A stretch of 22,613 bases of DNA from Planctomycetota bacterium (GTDB lineage Bacteria; Planctomycetota; Planctomycetia; Pirellulales; Pirellulaceae), in NCBI GenBank assembly GCA_029259935.1, contig JAJDEH010000128.1, positions 1 through 22,613 of the forward strand, in the 5' to 3' direction. The notes under the pieces are model-generated. The model was not told the origin of the DNA, searched no databases, and worked only from the letters and a program-made list of their open reading frames with translations. Both the position numbers and the translations under genes were made by a program. Shown piece after piece: positions 7,616 through 16,800 of this stretch (its first letter is position 1; every line of letters begins with the position of its first letter).

Positions 7616-8968
7616 TTAAGCATCCGCGCCGCTGTACAAAACGTCCATCACATTGCCTTGGTTGAGATGGCGCGGGCGATTGAAGCGGTCGGGTACCGTC
7701 TGCTGCGGGTCAATGCCAAGAGCGTCGTAGATCGTCGCACCCATGTCGTTGGGATGGAACGGAGTGGTGAGTGGTGAGCCGCCGATGCGGTCGGACTTGC
7801 CGATGACTTGCCCGCCTTGGACGCCGGCGCCAGCGAAGACCGCGGTATACACGGATGCCCAATGATGACGTCCGGGAACCTTTTGTCCGGCGAGTGGAGA
7901 AATCTTTGGTGTGCGTCCGAATTCGCCCACGCAGATCACGAGCGTTTGGTCGACCAACCCGCGTTCATCAAGATCGTCCAGCAGCGCACTGACACCGGTA
8001 TCGAGGGCGGGCAGCATCGTCTTCAATCGCGGGAAGTGATCGACGTGTGTGTCCCACGACTGTACGCGTCCCATGTTGCATTGAATGACGGGCATTTCCA
8101 ATTCAACCAGCCGGCGTGCCAGCAAGAGAGTCTGGCCATACTGATGACGACCGTAGCGGTCGCGCGTCTTGACGGATTCCGCTTTAACGTCGAGCGCGTC
8201 TCTCAGGTTGGATGACGTCAGCATCGAGAAGGCTCGCTCTCGTTCATCTCCATATTTGACTGCCTGCCGGGATGTACTTAGCCAGTCGCGTTGGCGATTG
8301 ACGTTGTCCAGTAGCTGGCGTCGCTCGCCGAGTCGTTCCACACTCAAACCGTCGATTGGCGAGAGGCCGCGCACTTTGTAGTCAGCGCTGTTCGGATCGT
8401 CTTTCAACACAAACGGGTCGTACTTGGCTCCGAGGAATCCAGCATGTTGGCCTGGCCAGACGAGCGCGCCTTCGATCAACGGGTTCGGCAACGTGACCTG
8501 ACTCGGCAAGCCGTCGGTTCGAGGACGAAGACGCGAGAACGTCGAGCCGTACGAAGGCCAGTCGGCGCGGTTGAGTGACTTGTCTTGGTTTGACGAACCG
8601 CGAAAAGGCTGGACGGTGCCCGTCAACGCATTGTGCGACCCCGACAGATGCCGATTGTCGCCGTGACCCATCGATCGGACGATCGCCAGTTTGCCGGCTC
8701 GCTTGGCCATCTCCGGCATCTTGTCTGAGAACTGCACACCCGGAAGCGAAGTTGCAATTGGTTCGAACTCGCCCTTTACCTCGGATGACTCGGGCTTTGG
8801 GTCGAACATGTCGATATGGCTGCCACCGCCGGTCAAAAAGACCAGGACGACCGATTTGGCACGCCGCACCTTTGCAGTCGCTAACGCTTGCTGTTGCAAG
8901 ACACTGGTTAATCCGAGTCCAAAGAAGGAAGAACAACCTACTTGGAGAAGCTCACGACGATGGAACAT
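7616..8968 (-). CDS. DUF1501 domain protein, probably Tat-exported
   Basis: 450 residues, a normal length for DUF1501 proteins, which are abundant in Planctomycetes and distantly related to alkaline phosphatase/sulfatase-fold enzymes. The N-terminus MFHRRELLQVGCSSFFGLGL has a twin-arginine (HRRELLQ) signal followed by a hydrophobic stretch. Family motifs include VFLTGGGSHIDMFDPKP (about 42-58), DTHVDHF (about 307-313), GEFGRTPKI (about 350-358), GRHHW (about 367-371) and the C-terminal HPNDMGATIYDALGID. The Asp/His-rich sites are consistent with metal binding. These genes usually sit beside a DUF1549/DUF1553 cytochrome protein; none is present here, so this copy is an orphan. Upstream is the integrase pseudogene, downstream the IS66 relic. 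The substrate is unknown. Confidence 0.93.
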   Translation of the reverse strand: MFHRRELLQVGCSSFFGLGLTSVLQQQALATAKVRRAKSVVLVFLTGGGSHIDMFDPKPESSEVKGEFEPIATSLPGVQFSDKMPEMAKRAGKLAIVRSMGHGDNRHLSGSHNALTGTVQPFRGSSNQDKSLNRADWPSYGSTFSRLRPRTDGLPSQVTLPNPLIEGALVWPGQHAGFLGAKYDPFVLKDDPNSADYKVRGLSPIDGLSVERLGERRQLLDNVNRQRDWLSTSRQAVKYGDERERAFSMLTSSNLRDALDVKAESVKTRDRYGRHQYGQTLLLARRLVELEMPVIQCNMGRVQSWDTHVDHFPRLKTMLPALDTGVSALLDDLDERGLVDQTLVICVGEFGRTPKISPLAGQKVPGRHHWASVYTAVFAGAGVQGGQVIGKSDRIGGSPLTTPFHPNDMGATIYDALGIDPQQTVPDRFNRPRHLNQGNVMDVLYSGADA

Positions 8969-9056
8969 GTTCGCGTATTTTCTCGGCGGGACGTAGTGCG
9001 AAAAGCCAAAGCTAAATCTAACTCATTTTCGTGTCAAGATACATGATGCACCCGAG

Positions 9057-9701
9057 TTAGCCGTTGCGACGGCGCGCTTGCTGCACAAAATGCCCTAGAT
9101 CGCTGCCAAAAGCAGTTGTGTTTTCAATACACGTTTGCCATGGCACGACCAACGACGCCTGGCGCACATGCTCAAGGAACTCGCCGATTTCTGTCTCGCG
9201 CAAAAAGAGGCAGTCCCACAGTTCGGCCACGTCAAGCTCGCAGAGTCCGCTGCGGAGTCCTTTCTCCGTGCGACGCTGGCTCACGTAATCCAGGAGCTGA
9301 TCCATGGTAGTCGCTTCGAAGCGGATTCGCTTGCCCAGAATGCGCCGCAGATGATTGAGATGGTGCCGTTCGGTTTCCAGGGTGCTGGCTTCCTTCATGT
9401 CGTCGGCGAAGCTCGCCAGGTAGCGGTCGCAGAGCCGGTCGAGGGTAACCGAGCTGAGTGATTGCGGCAGTTCACGGGTTTTGCCGCTCGAACGGAGGGA
9501 TAGCCACAGGCTGATCGGTAGCAACCTGTTCCGGCAGCAGGAGGACCCCCTCCTTGAGGAACTTCAGCGTCCGCTCGACGATGCATTTGAAATCATCGGC
9601 TTCCGCCCGGTTGGTTGTTTCCAGGAGCGATGGAAGCGCTGCCCCGCGTAACGGAAACTGAGGGTCTGGAGACCGCGCGCATTACGGTGAAGACCGGCCA
9701 T
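9057..9701 (-). pseudogene. Tyrosine-type site-specific integrase, degraded
   Basis: Pieces of one integrase lie in successive frames. Frame one starts at the ATG at 9701 (MAGLHRN, then FRYAGQRFHRS). Near 9626 the reading must shift by one base into ETTNRAEADDFKCIVERTLK and FLKEGVLLLPEQ. Near 9510 it must shift again into RSSGKTRELPQ, then LCDRYLASFADDMKEAST and HHLNHLRRILGKRI, the SAM-like core-binding domain. After RRTEKGL, sequence expected between that domain and the catalytic domain is missing: the next match is ELWDCLFLRETEIGEFLEHV. The Arg-His-x-x-Arg-Tyr catalytic region is absent. So: two frameshifts, one internal deletion and a lost C-terminus. It starts 122 bp beyond the 3' end of tRNA-Asn in the same orientation, the usual place for a tRNA-targeting integrase. 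It cannot make an active recombinase. Confidence 0.82.
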
Positions 9702-9752
9702 GGCCTGGACCCATTCGTGCCGCTCAAGCGGTTGACCAACACGATTGCGATA

Positions 9753-9772
9753 TTGTGCCAAAAGTGACACAA
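9753..9772. repeat. Short palindrome upstream of the integrase remnant
   Basis: TTGTGCCA and TGACACAA are inverted copies (7 of 8 bases) around AAAG, lying 52 bp before the integrase start and between it and the tRNA gene. It could be an integrase arm or core site, or an operator. No second copy was noticed in the window. Confidence 0.35.
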
Positions 9773-9790
9773 CGGGGCGGCCAAGAACGC

Positions 9791-9813
9791 AAAAATCCCC
9801 GGTTTTTCCGGGG
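9791..9813 (-). terminator. Intrinsic terminator of tRNA-Asn
   Basis: On the minus strand CCCCGG, AAAAA loop, CCGGGG form a 6-bp all-GC hairpin followed by ATTTTT. It begins 10 nt after the tRNA 3' end, so it should end the tRNA transcript before the integrase remnant. Confidence 0.8.
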
Positions 9814-9820
9814 TTTCTGC

Positions 9821-9895
<75 letters not shown>

Positions 9896-10031
9896 TTGGA
9901 TGGTGGGTGGGGTAGTGGTTTAATCTTTGGGAGATATGCTATTCAATTGTTCTTGAGTCCGCAATACGAGCCATTCGTTACTCTGCAATAGAGCGCACCT
10001 CGCGGTTTGCAATTGGCATGGATTTGTTTTG

Positions 10032-10425
10032 GAGGTTGAAGAGAAACGCGAGGTGTTCGAGCAGGAAATTCGTGGTTTGGCAGGACAAGGAGGTCATGGG
10101 TACGGAATTGTCAGCGACGGCGATGTTGCAAGAGCGAGTTGCCGAACGTGAACTTCCGGTGGAGGCCTGTTGCTGCCCCACCTGCGAGCGTCGGGGCGAT
10201 TCCCAACCGGAAGAGCCCCGTTTGCTGCAAACCGACCGTGGCGAGGTCGCTTGGACGGAGCCCGCTTACTACTGTCGCTACTGTCGACGGTCTTTTTTCC
10301 CTCGCTCGGCTGAATTGGGTTTAGGTGTGGAAGATACGGTCAGCCCTCGCGTGCTGGCCAAAATCGTTCACGCGGGAATTTCGGCCACGAGTTTCGCCGA
10401 GGCCCACATCGCCGTGAGATGGTGC
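10032..10425 (+). pseudogene. ISKra4-family transposase, 5' fragment with frameshift
   Basis: The best-preserved part reads CCCPTCERRGD, then VAWTEPAYYCRYCRRSFFP and SPRVLAKIVHAGISATSFAEA. This is the N-terminal zinc-ribbon region (two C-x2-C pairs) of ISKra4-type transposases, including the usual Thr/Asp-rich LLQTDRGEV. The segment before it is in another frame: 10032-10106 encodes EVEEKREVFEQEIRGLAGQG, so a one-base shift occurred near 10100. Homology stops at about 10405-10425. The DDE catalytic part and the inverted ends are missing. An ATG at 10018 opens the zinc-ribbon frame, but its first residues look like chance sequence. The fragment points toward the CHC2 ORF, which is on the opposite strand. 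Confidence 0.75.
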
Positions 10426-10501
10426 CGATATTCCGGACAGTCGAGTTGCTTAGTCCCAGCCGTAAGTACCGGTGCCTCTTCTCTTCTGTTCCTTGCATTG
10501 T

Positions 10502-10807
10502 TCACCAACGATTGATCCAAGGCGTTTCTCTTCCCAGCGCGCGGCAGAGATCGATGGCGGCGGCCTGGTATATGGTTTGTTCGTTGACTGCTGCCCATAG
10601 TTCGAGTTGATTGCCGTGGCTTTTGCACTTGTGGCAACAGTATCTGGCGGCCTCCAGGTTCACGGAAAAGGATCGACTCGCGGAAGACGTGGAGCGATGA
10701 ATTGGACAAGGTCCGTGTAGCTGATTACCAGATCGAGTGGTCGCTTGGAGATTCAGTTGCTCGAGGACTTGTGTTGATGCGCTTTCGCGTGAAGTGGACT
10801 GGTTCAT
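10502..10807 (-). CDS. Small CHC2 (DnaG-like) zinc-finger protein
   Basis: 101 residues with one CHC2-type zinc ribbon: CPIH at about residues 34-37 and CHKC at about 58-61, then SHGNQLELWAA and AAIDLCRALGRETPW. This resembles the N-terminal zinc-binding domain of DNA primases; no primase catalytic or Toprim domain follows. Stand-alone CHC2 proteins of this kind recur in Planctomycetes, often near mobile DNA, which suits its position beside the ISKra4 remnant. It starts 30 bp after the folK stop on the same strand and may share its transcript. Its stop (after NRW) may be premature, because the -1 frame continues with an acidic RNRREEAP stretch, so it could be a slightly shortened copy. A single-stranded-DNA binding role is inference. 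Confidence 0.65.
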   Translation of the reverse strand: MNQSTSRESASTQVLEQLNLQATTRSGNQLHGPCPIHRSTSSASRSFSVNLEAARYCCHKCKSHGNQLELWAAVNEQTIYQAAAIDLCRALGRETPWINRW

Positions 10808-10837
10808 CGGACTAGTGAGAGCTAGCTTGGACGACGT

Positions 10838-11854
10838 TCAGCGCATGGCCAACATCGCGGCTTGCAATTCGCGCGATTCCCAGTCTGGATCTCCGGCGTC
10901 CAGTTCAAGTACAGGCCCTTCAAAAGAAAACGCCACTTGCCGGCGGATTGCGACGTGCAGTTCGGCATGCTGTTCGTGTTTGCCGGCGCTGGGATCCTTC
11001 GCGTCCGTCTGGCGTAGAATCGCGGGCTTTCTGACGGCGAGTAATTTGGGTGCGAGTACCGAAGGTCGCAGTTCTCGCCACCGTTGCTCAATTTGCGAAA
11101 CTACTTCGGGCGACCGCCAGGTCCTGGCGAAAGCGATCGTCTGGTCAAACCAAAAATCGCTGATCCGCTCGACATGCTCAGGAAGACCTTGCTGAAACTG
11201 TCGAGCTTGGTTTTCTAGTTGTTCTCGCTCGAAATCCAATGCGACTCCCTCACGATCGCTGTAGAACGTTGCGAGATCCTGGCCCTTCACCGCACCCGGT
11301 AAGACAATCGCCCCCAACCCGGCGGCGGCCTTTTTGACAATCTTGCTCTCGCCGGTCCCCGGCGCGGTGGCGACCGCGATATAAGGAGCGGCGGAATTGA
11401 GATGGTTCAGAAGTTTCTCCATCGTCCACCCAATTGTCGGGTGTACCATCGTTGGCGCGATCTCGGCGGCGGGTTCCAGGACAAACCGTCGAAATGCCAT
11501 CCGCGGATGCGGCACGCTCAACGACGGATCCTGGACGACAAGATCATCATAAAGCAGCAGGTCCAAATCGATGGTCCGCGGCCCCCAGCGCTGCGCGCGG
11601 GTGCGTCCCAATTCGTTTTCGACTTTTTGAAGAAGTTTTAAGAATCGGACCGGCGGCAACGATGTTTCCAATAGCGCGGCCGCGTTTAGATATTCGCCCT
11701 GCTTTGAATCGCCTCCAACGGCTTCGCTCGCCAGCATGCTGCTGACAGTAATGCTGGCAACTTTCTCGTGAGCTTCAATTTTCTTAACTGCCTGTTGAAG
11801 CGACTGTCGCCGATCACCCAGATTAGCTCCGAGCGCGATAAGGCAGGTTGCCAT
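10838..11854 (-). CDS. folK: FolK (HPPK) fused to a degenerate deoxynucleoside-kinase-like domain
   Basis: Residues 1-150 are 2-amino-4-hydroxy-6-hydroxymethyldihydropteridine diphosphokinase, which adds pyrophosphate from ATP in folate synthesis: start CLIALGANLGDR, substrate-loop YLNAA, and the family signature RWGPRTIDLDLLLYDD (89-104) with the acidic metal-binding residues, then HPRMAFRRFVLEP. The usual enzyme ends near 160; this one is 338. The extra half resembles the deoxynucleoside kinase fold: PYIAVATAPGTGESK (157-171), ISDFWFDQTIAFA (231-243), LRPSVLAPKLLAV (262-274) and PVLELDAGDPDWESREL near the end. Its P-loop reads G-T-G-E-S where G-x-G-K-S/T is required, so phosphate binding is probably lost. 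Start: the ATG at 11854 gives the conserved FolK N-terminus; a GTG at 11920 would add 22 unlikely residues. Upstream lies a terminator-like hairpin; a CHC2 ORF follows. Confidence 0.88.
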   Translation of the reverse strand: MATCLIALGANLGDRRQSLQQAVKKIEAHEKVASITVSSMLASEAVGGDSKQGEYLNAAALLETSLPPVRFLKLLQKVENELGRTRAQRWGPRTIDLDLLLYDDLVVQDPSLSVPHPRMAFRRFVLEPAAEIAPTMVHPTIGWTMEKLLNHLNSAAPYIAVATAPGTGESKIVKKAAAGLGAIVLPGAVKGQDLATFYSDREGVALDFEREQLENQARQFQQGLPEHVERISDFWFDQTIAFARTWRSPEVVSQIEQRWRELRPSVLAPKLLAVRKPAILRQTDAKDPSAGKHEQHAELHVAIRRQVAFSFEGPVLELDAGDPDWESRELQAAMLAMR

Positions 11855-11941
11855 TGGAAGTGGCTTTCGTTGGTCGACACGGAGTCCATCATTACATTCG
11901 GAGTCGCGTGCGCTCGGCACCGCTTCCGTTTCGCACCGCGC

Positions 11942-11979
11942 AAAAAAACGCGGCGACGAGACTCCGTCTCAATCGCCGC
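11942..11979 (-). terminator. Terminator-like hairpin in the folK 5' leader
   Basis: On the minus strand an outer 7-bp stem GCGGCGA / TCGCCGC and an inner 5-bp stem GAGAC / GTCTC (GGA loop, small internal bulge) are followed by G and seven T. It ends about 90 nt before the folK ATG. No minus-strand gene is visible upstream of it, so it either ends a small RNA or acts as a leader attenuator. Confidence 0.65.
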
Positions 11980-12888
11980 TGTTATCTGCCAAAGCACGAT
12001 CCCTGCGCAGTGGCAACTTCAAAAAGTGGGGGGGACCTCCAAGCCTCGTCCATGGTCGCCGGCTATCGATCCCTACAGTCGCCGCCCCCCAAAGTTCGAT
12101 GTATCCGATTAGCAACCATTGACGGTTCTCTCTTGCAGTAATCGCAAACACAACAGAACTTCGCGACGTAACGAATGCCGTTCGCGCGTAAAGCGAGCGC
12201 GAAGGACGAACGTTTCTTTGCCTTATTTCCGGTCGAACCAGAGTGGCTCAACTATTAAAAATCGCCAAATCGGGCAATGAAGGTTATTACTTGCGAAGTT
12301 CCATAAGCCTGTTCAATGATCACATTTTGCGAACCTTGTTGAGATTGTCAAGCAATCACTTCAAAAGTTTTTAAGATGGCGCGAATTTTTTCTCGGGACA
12401 AAATTATTCAAACATTGGTCTTGTAATTTTTTGCAGATACGCTCGCGCAAGATTGCGTGCCAACAGACGCTGGATTGGACCGCAAGAAAGGGCAATTCCG
12501 CAGCCGCGAAACGCTGGTGGAGTCGCACTTGGTTCCGCGGAGGAAAGCAGTTCGCATCCGAAATTCGATTGCGATTCGCGGACAACAAACCGTCGGACTA
12601 AAATGAACGTACAGAAAAACGAACCAACGAAAAGTTTTTTTTGCAGGCAACGTCCAAAGAGTTGTGTCACCGCGAACAGCAACACAGTCAATCAAGGTAT
12701 GTGTATCATCGATTCAGAATAACCCTTTGTTCATGGGGTTTCGCGCCGCGACGGCTTACGAGGTCCATGAAGTTGCCGGAGTCGCGGTTGCAGTCCCCGC
12801 ATCTGCTTGGTTAGCAACTCAACATGTTTAACGACCGAAAATTTTTTCAACCAATCGCCAATCAAGAATTCATTGCAATCGATTCCGG
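11980..12888. other. About 0.9 kb without a supported gene
   Basis: Several short frames exist on both strands, but none has a recognisable motif, signal peptide or ribosome site. Composition swings between GC-rich pieces near 12040-12090 and A/T-rich pieces near 12250-12440 and 12600-12660. The stretch holds a small hairpin (12181-12203) and must contain the promoters for folK (minus) and the glycosyltransferase (plus). A non-coding RNA or a decayed gene cannot be excluded. Confidence 0.5.
12181..12203. repeat. Short hairpin
   Basis: TTCGCGC (12181-12187) and GCGCGAA (12197-12203) form a 7-bp stem with a 9-nt loop. No T-run follows on either strand. It may be a dispersed palindromic element. 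Confidence 0.4.
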
Positions 12889-12897
12889 ATGCGACTT

Positions 12898-13782
12898 ATG
12901 ACTTCACCGTCGGCAAGCGAACCGCCCTCCGTCAGCGACGCCCATGTGGCGCGCGATGCCTTGTTGAAACTTGCCGACGAATTTCTTGCGGGTCAAGAAT
13001 CGTCTTCCAACCACCGTCGTTCGAAACAAACAGAATTGCTTGAGCAAGTGATCGGCGAAGAAGCCTGCCGGCGCATCGGTTGTTTGCGGCTTTCCGAAAG
13101 TTTCTTGCTGTCGGTTGTCGTCCCGGTCTTCAATGAAGCTCAAACGATTGAAAGAGTGATTGAACGTGTTCGGGCGGTTGGCCTGCCTTGCGAAATAGTG
13201 GTCGTCGACGACGGCAGCACGGATGGAACTCGCGAAGTGCTAGAAGGCATCTCGGACAATAGCGACGTGAAGATCGTTTTGCATGAACGAAATCAAGGGA
13301 AGGGAACCGCGTTGCGGACCGGTTTTTCCCACGTCAGCGGGGACGCCGTCGTGATTCAAGACGCCGACATGGAATATGACCCGCGAGACTTCAATCTGCT
13401 GTTACAGCCCATCCTCGAAGACCAGGCGGACGTCGTGTACGGAAGCCGCTTCAGCAGCCGTGGTGAACGCAGCTCGCCATTGTGGCACCAGACCGGCAAT
13501 CAGTTAATCACGACGTTATCGAATTTATCGACGGGGCAGAAGTTCACTGACGTCGAGACCTGTTACAAGATGTTTCGTCGCGAACATCTGGACCGGCTCG
13601 CCCCCACGCTGGGGGAAAGCGGTTTCGGCATCGAACTCGAAATGACGGCCAAACTCGCCAAAATGAAGGACGTCCGTTTCCGCGAATTGCCAATCAGTTA
13701 CGAAAAACGGACTTACGCCGAGGGTAAGAAAATCGGCTGGCGCGACGCGGTTTGGGCGATGTGGTGCATCCTGCGTTATTAG
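12898..13782 (+). CDS. Glycosyltransferase family 2 (dolichyl-phosphate-mannose-synthase-like)
   Basis: 294 residues. After about 70 poorly conserved residues comes a GT-A fold: SVVVPVFNEAQTIERVIERV (strand and nucleotide-binding loop), EIVVVDDGSTDGT, NQGKGTALRTGF, and the metal-binding D-x-D site VIQDADMEYDP (DAD at about 155-157), followed by VVYGSRF and CYKMFRR. This is the DPM1-like branch, which moves a sugar from a nucleotide donor to a lipid phosphate or glycan. There are no C-terminal membrane helices, so it is probably cytosolic or at the inner face of the membrane. The tail YAEGKKIGWRDAVWAMWCILRY is intact and typical of the family. An in-frame ATG at 12889 would add three residues; GGA 8 nt upstream slightly favours 12898. 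It stands alone, convergent with the dehydrogenase gene. Donor and acceptor are unknown. Confidence 0.92.
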   Translation: MTSPSASEPPSVSDAHVARDALLKLADEFLAGQESSSNHRRSKQTELLEQVIGEEACRRIGCLRLSESFLLSVVVPVFNEAQTIERVIERVRAVGLPCEIVVVDDGSTDGTREVLEGISDNSDVKIVLHERNQGKGTALRTGFSHVSGDAVVIQDADMEYDPRDFNLLLQPILEDQADVVYGSRFSSRGERSSPLWHQTGNQLITTLSNLSTGQKFTDVETCYKMFRREHLDRLAPTLGESGFGIELEMTAKLAKMKDVRFRELPISYEKRTYAEGKKIGWRDAVWAMWCILRY

Positions 13783-13810
13783 CGCAGTTTGCCAGCTAGC
13801 AGTTCGCCAG

Positions 13811-16800
13811 CTACTTGCCGCCTACGATTTGGAATTGAGCGGCCGAGTTGTCTACGTCGAGCAACTCGGTCACCAGAGAATCGCTTCGTTGAGCGTGGTT
13901 AATGGCGAACGTGAACTGATGTTCGCCTTTGGAGAGATCCAGCTTGACGTTCGCTGAGTCCAGTCCCAATGGCTTTCCATCCACCCACATTTGCAAGCCA
14001 TCGGCGGAATTGAAGGACAACTCGACCTCGCCCGGCGTTGTCACCTCGATTTGGAACCGAACAAATGAAGTCGGATCTTGATTGCGATGGACGACGAAGC
14101 GCGGCAATTCATCCGGCGGCAAGCCGCCATGCACGCGGCTGTAAGCTGGCTGCCATGTTAGGGCTGGATCGTCCGTGGCGGCAGTGTCGAAACTTGTGCG
14201 GTTCAAACGGCGATGGCCCTCTTGAGTCCACGTCAACGCCTGGTATCGCCGGACGAGTTGTTGTTTGCCGATCGTAAACTCGCCGCCAACTTTGCCTAGC
14301 TCGGATAGGAAACGGACCAAGTCCACCAGCTCTTTCCGGGTCAGTTCATTCACCGATCCATCGGGCATCAACGAACGGCCTTCTTGCTTTTCGTCGATTT
14401 GATCGTTGGCGATCGACACTTCCTTGTCGTCGACCGTCCGCAAAACCGTGACGCCGCCGGCACTGCGGATGGGAATGCCTGTCACGATCTGTCCGTCCAG
14501 CGTGACGATGGAAATCGAATGAAAGTTCTCTTTGACCTTTTTATTGGGAACCAGCAGCGACTCGACCAGATAGTCGTCCTGCGCGCTGGCACCAATGCTG
14601 ACCAAATCGGGCCCGACTCGCCCGCCCGCTCCGCCAATCGCATGGCACTTCAAACATTGCAGCTCCTGCCGGCGATAAACGGCTTCGCCACGATGCGGAT
14701 CGCCCTGCTTTTGAACTTCACCGACCAGTTCCTTGAGCAATTCGGGCGTCAGCTTCCAGCCGGCGTCTTGCAGCCCGCCGGCAGTTCGAATCGTCTCCAG
14801 CAATTCGGGCGAAGGCCGGGCCGCCGAGCGGACCGCACGCAGGCAGAGTTTTGCCACTTCTGGTTTGAGCTTCTTCCCTTGAAGCGACTCGCGAAGCGCC
14901 GGGACGCCGGACTTGTGTTGTAGGAACGGCAACACCAGATCGCCTGGCGATGTCTGCTCTGGATCGACGACCGCCAGAAACGCGGCCGCCTGCTGGGATG
15001 CGAACCGAGGATTGAGCGGCACCAGGGCGGCGATCGCCCGTTGTCGCAGCCAGGGTTGGTCCTCCACGCTGGCCAGTTGCTGCAAGCTGAGTTTTGCTTC
15101 CCGGTCGGCCAGCATGGCAAGTGCTTCGATGGCGGCGGCACGGCGCGAGTTGGCCAGATCCTTGTTTGCCGCCGTTGCCGGCAGACGGCCTCGCAACGCA
15201 GTCAATTTCCACGCGCCCACGCCGCGTATGGCGGCGGCGGCGAGGGCGTCGTTTTCGCTGTCGAGGAAGTTTTCAATGCGGGCCAATTCGCCAGCGGGCC
15301 GAGTCTTACGCTGGATCGTCGTCTCGACCAGCGCGCCCAACAGGCTAATGCGGCGCGCGTCCGACGACTGGCCCGCCACCGCTAGATCAAACACTTTGCC
15401 TAGTTCCGCCGGGCCGCCGAGCGTGGCAATCAGCGCCAACACTCCCTCTTCGCGATCGGTGGTCAGCTTTCCATCCCGAACCAGCTTCATCAGCGGCTGC
15501 ACGACGCTGGGCGATTCGACTGCCTTCAACGCAAAAACCAAATGGCTGACATTGCCGCCAAAGTCCTCGGTGCCAGCTCGCAAGGCGGGAAGCCAGTACG
15601 GCTCCAAGTCGCGCATCGCTTGCCACAAACCAAAGTCGAGGAATCGGTCCATCGGCTGGTCTAGCGCCAACAGTGCGATGCGCGCCGAGTCGGCGGATTT
15701 CATTTGCGACAATGCACGCACGGCTTCGAGCCGCACGCGCGGGTGTTCATCTTGAACCGCCGCACGGAACGCCCGCATTGGATTCTTCAGCTGGCCGCGC
15801 CACTGGCTGGCCACGCGCACCGCCGCCGCCCGGACGCGATGGTCCTTCGAGGCAAGCAGTTCCGCGAGCAAAGACGGCTCAACCTGGTCGAGCCCTTGAT
15901 AGACCCATAGTGCTTCCAGGCGTTGATGTTCGTAGTCGGAGTCTTCTTTGTCGAGCCCCTTCAACCAAGCGGCTAGGGGATCCAGCACCTGCCCCGCGCC
16001 GCGCGACTTCAAAGTCAACTTGGCATGCAACCGGGTCCACTCTTCTGGTTGCTTGAGGTAATCGAGCAGAGCCGCCGGATCACTGCCCAGCAGATCCGGT
16101 ATCGGCAGCGTCGAACGACCCTTGGCGGTCACTCGCCAAATACGGCCATGAACATGATCCCGCCGCGGATCGCGAAAATCGACCTCGCCATGCTGGATAA
16201 TCGGGTTGTACCAATCGGCGATGTAGATTGCGCCGTCGGGCCCGACCTTCACGTCAATCGGGCGAAAGGCGACGTGTTTGGTTTTGATCAACTCGGTAGC
16301 CTGCCGCGAAGCGTAACCTGACCCGTCTTCGCTGATCACGAACCGGCAAACGCGATGGGCGCGAAAGTCGTTGGTAATCATGTTGCCCTGCCAATCGTCC
16401 GGCAAATGCCGGCCACTGACAATCTCCAAGCCACAGTGCTTGGGGCTGCCGGGATTGAGTCCTTTCAACAGCCGCTTGGCACCGACGGCGGTCACAAAGA
16501 CGGCCCCGGGAAAAACATAGTTGATCCCTTCGCCGTACGCGCCGTCGGTGGCAAACGACTGGCCCCAGTGGTCGAAGTGATGCCCCCAACTGTTGACGAA
16601 GCCTCGGCATAACACTTCCAGTTGCATCGTCTCCGGTCGAAATTGCCAGATGCCGCCGCCGTTCAAGTGCCGCACACCGTAGGGCGTTTCAATGTGGCTG
16701 TGAATGTAGATCGACTGGTTCATGTACAACATGCCGTCATGGCCCCAGCGCAGGGTGTGCAGCAAGTGATGCGTGTCCTCGGTACCAAATCCGGACAGCA

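Noticed and set aside
7191..7665. Overlapping plus-strand frames across the IS66 relic
   Set aside because: They are antisense to the TnpA remnant and have no match; the minus-strand reading shows family motifs.
12453..12722. 89-codon plus-strand frame in the intergenic region
   Set aside because: Low-complexity polar sequence without motif, ribosome site or signal peptide; could not be told from chance.
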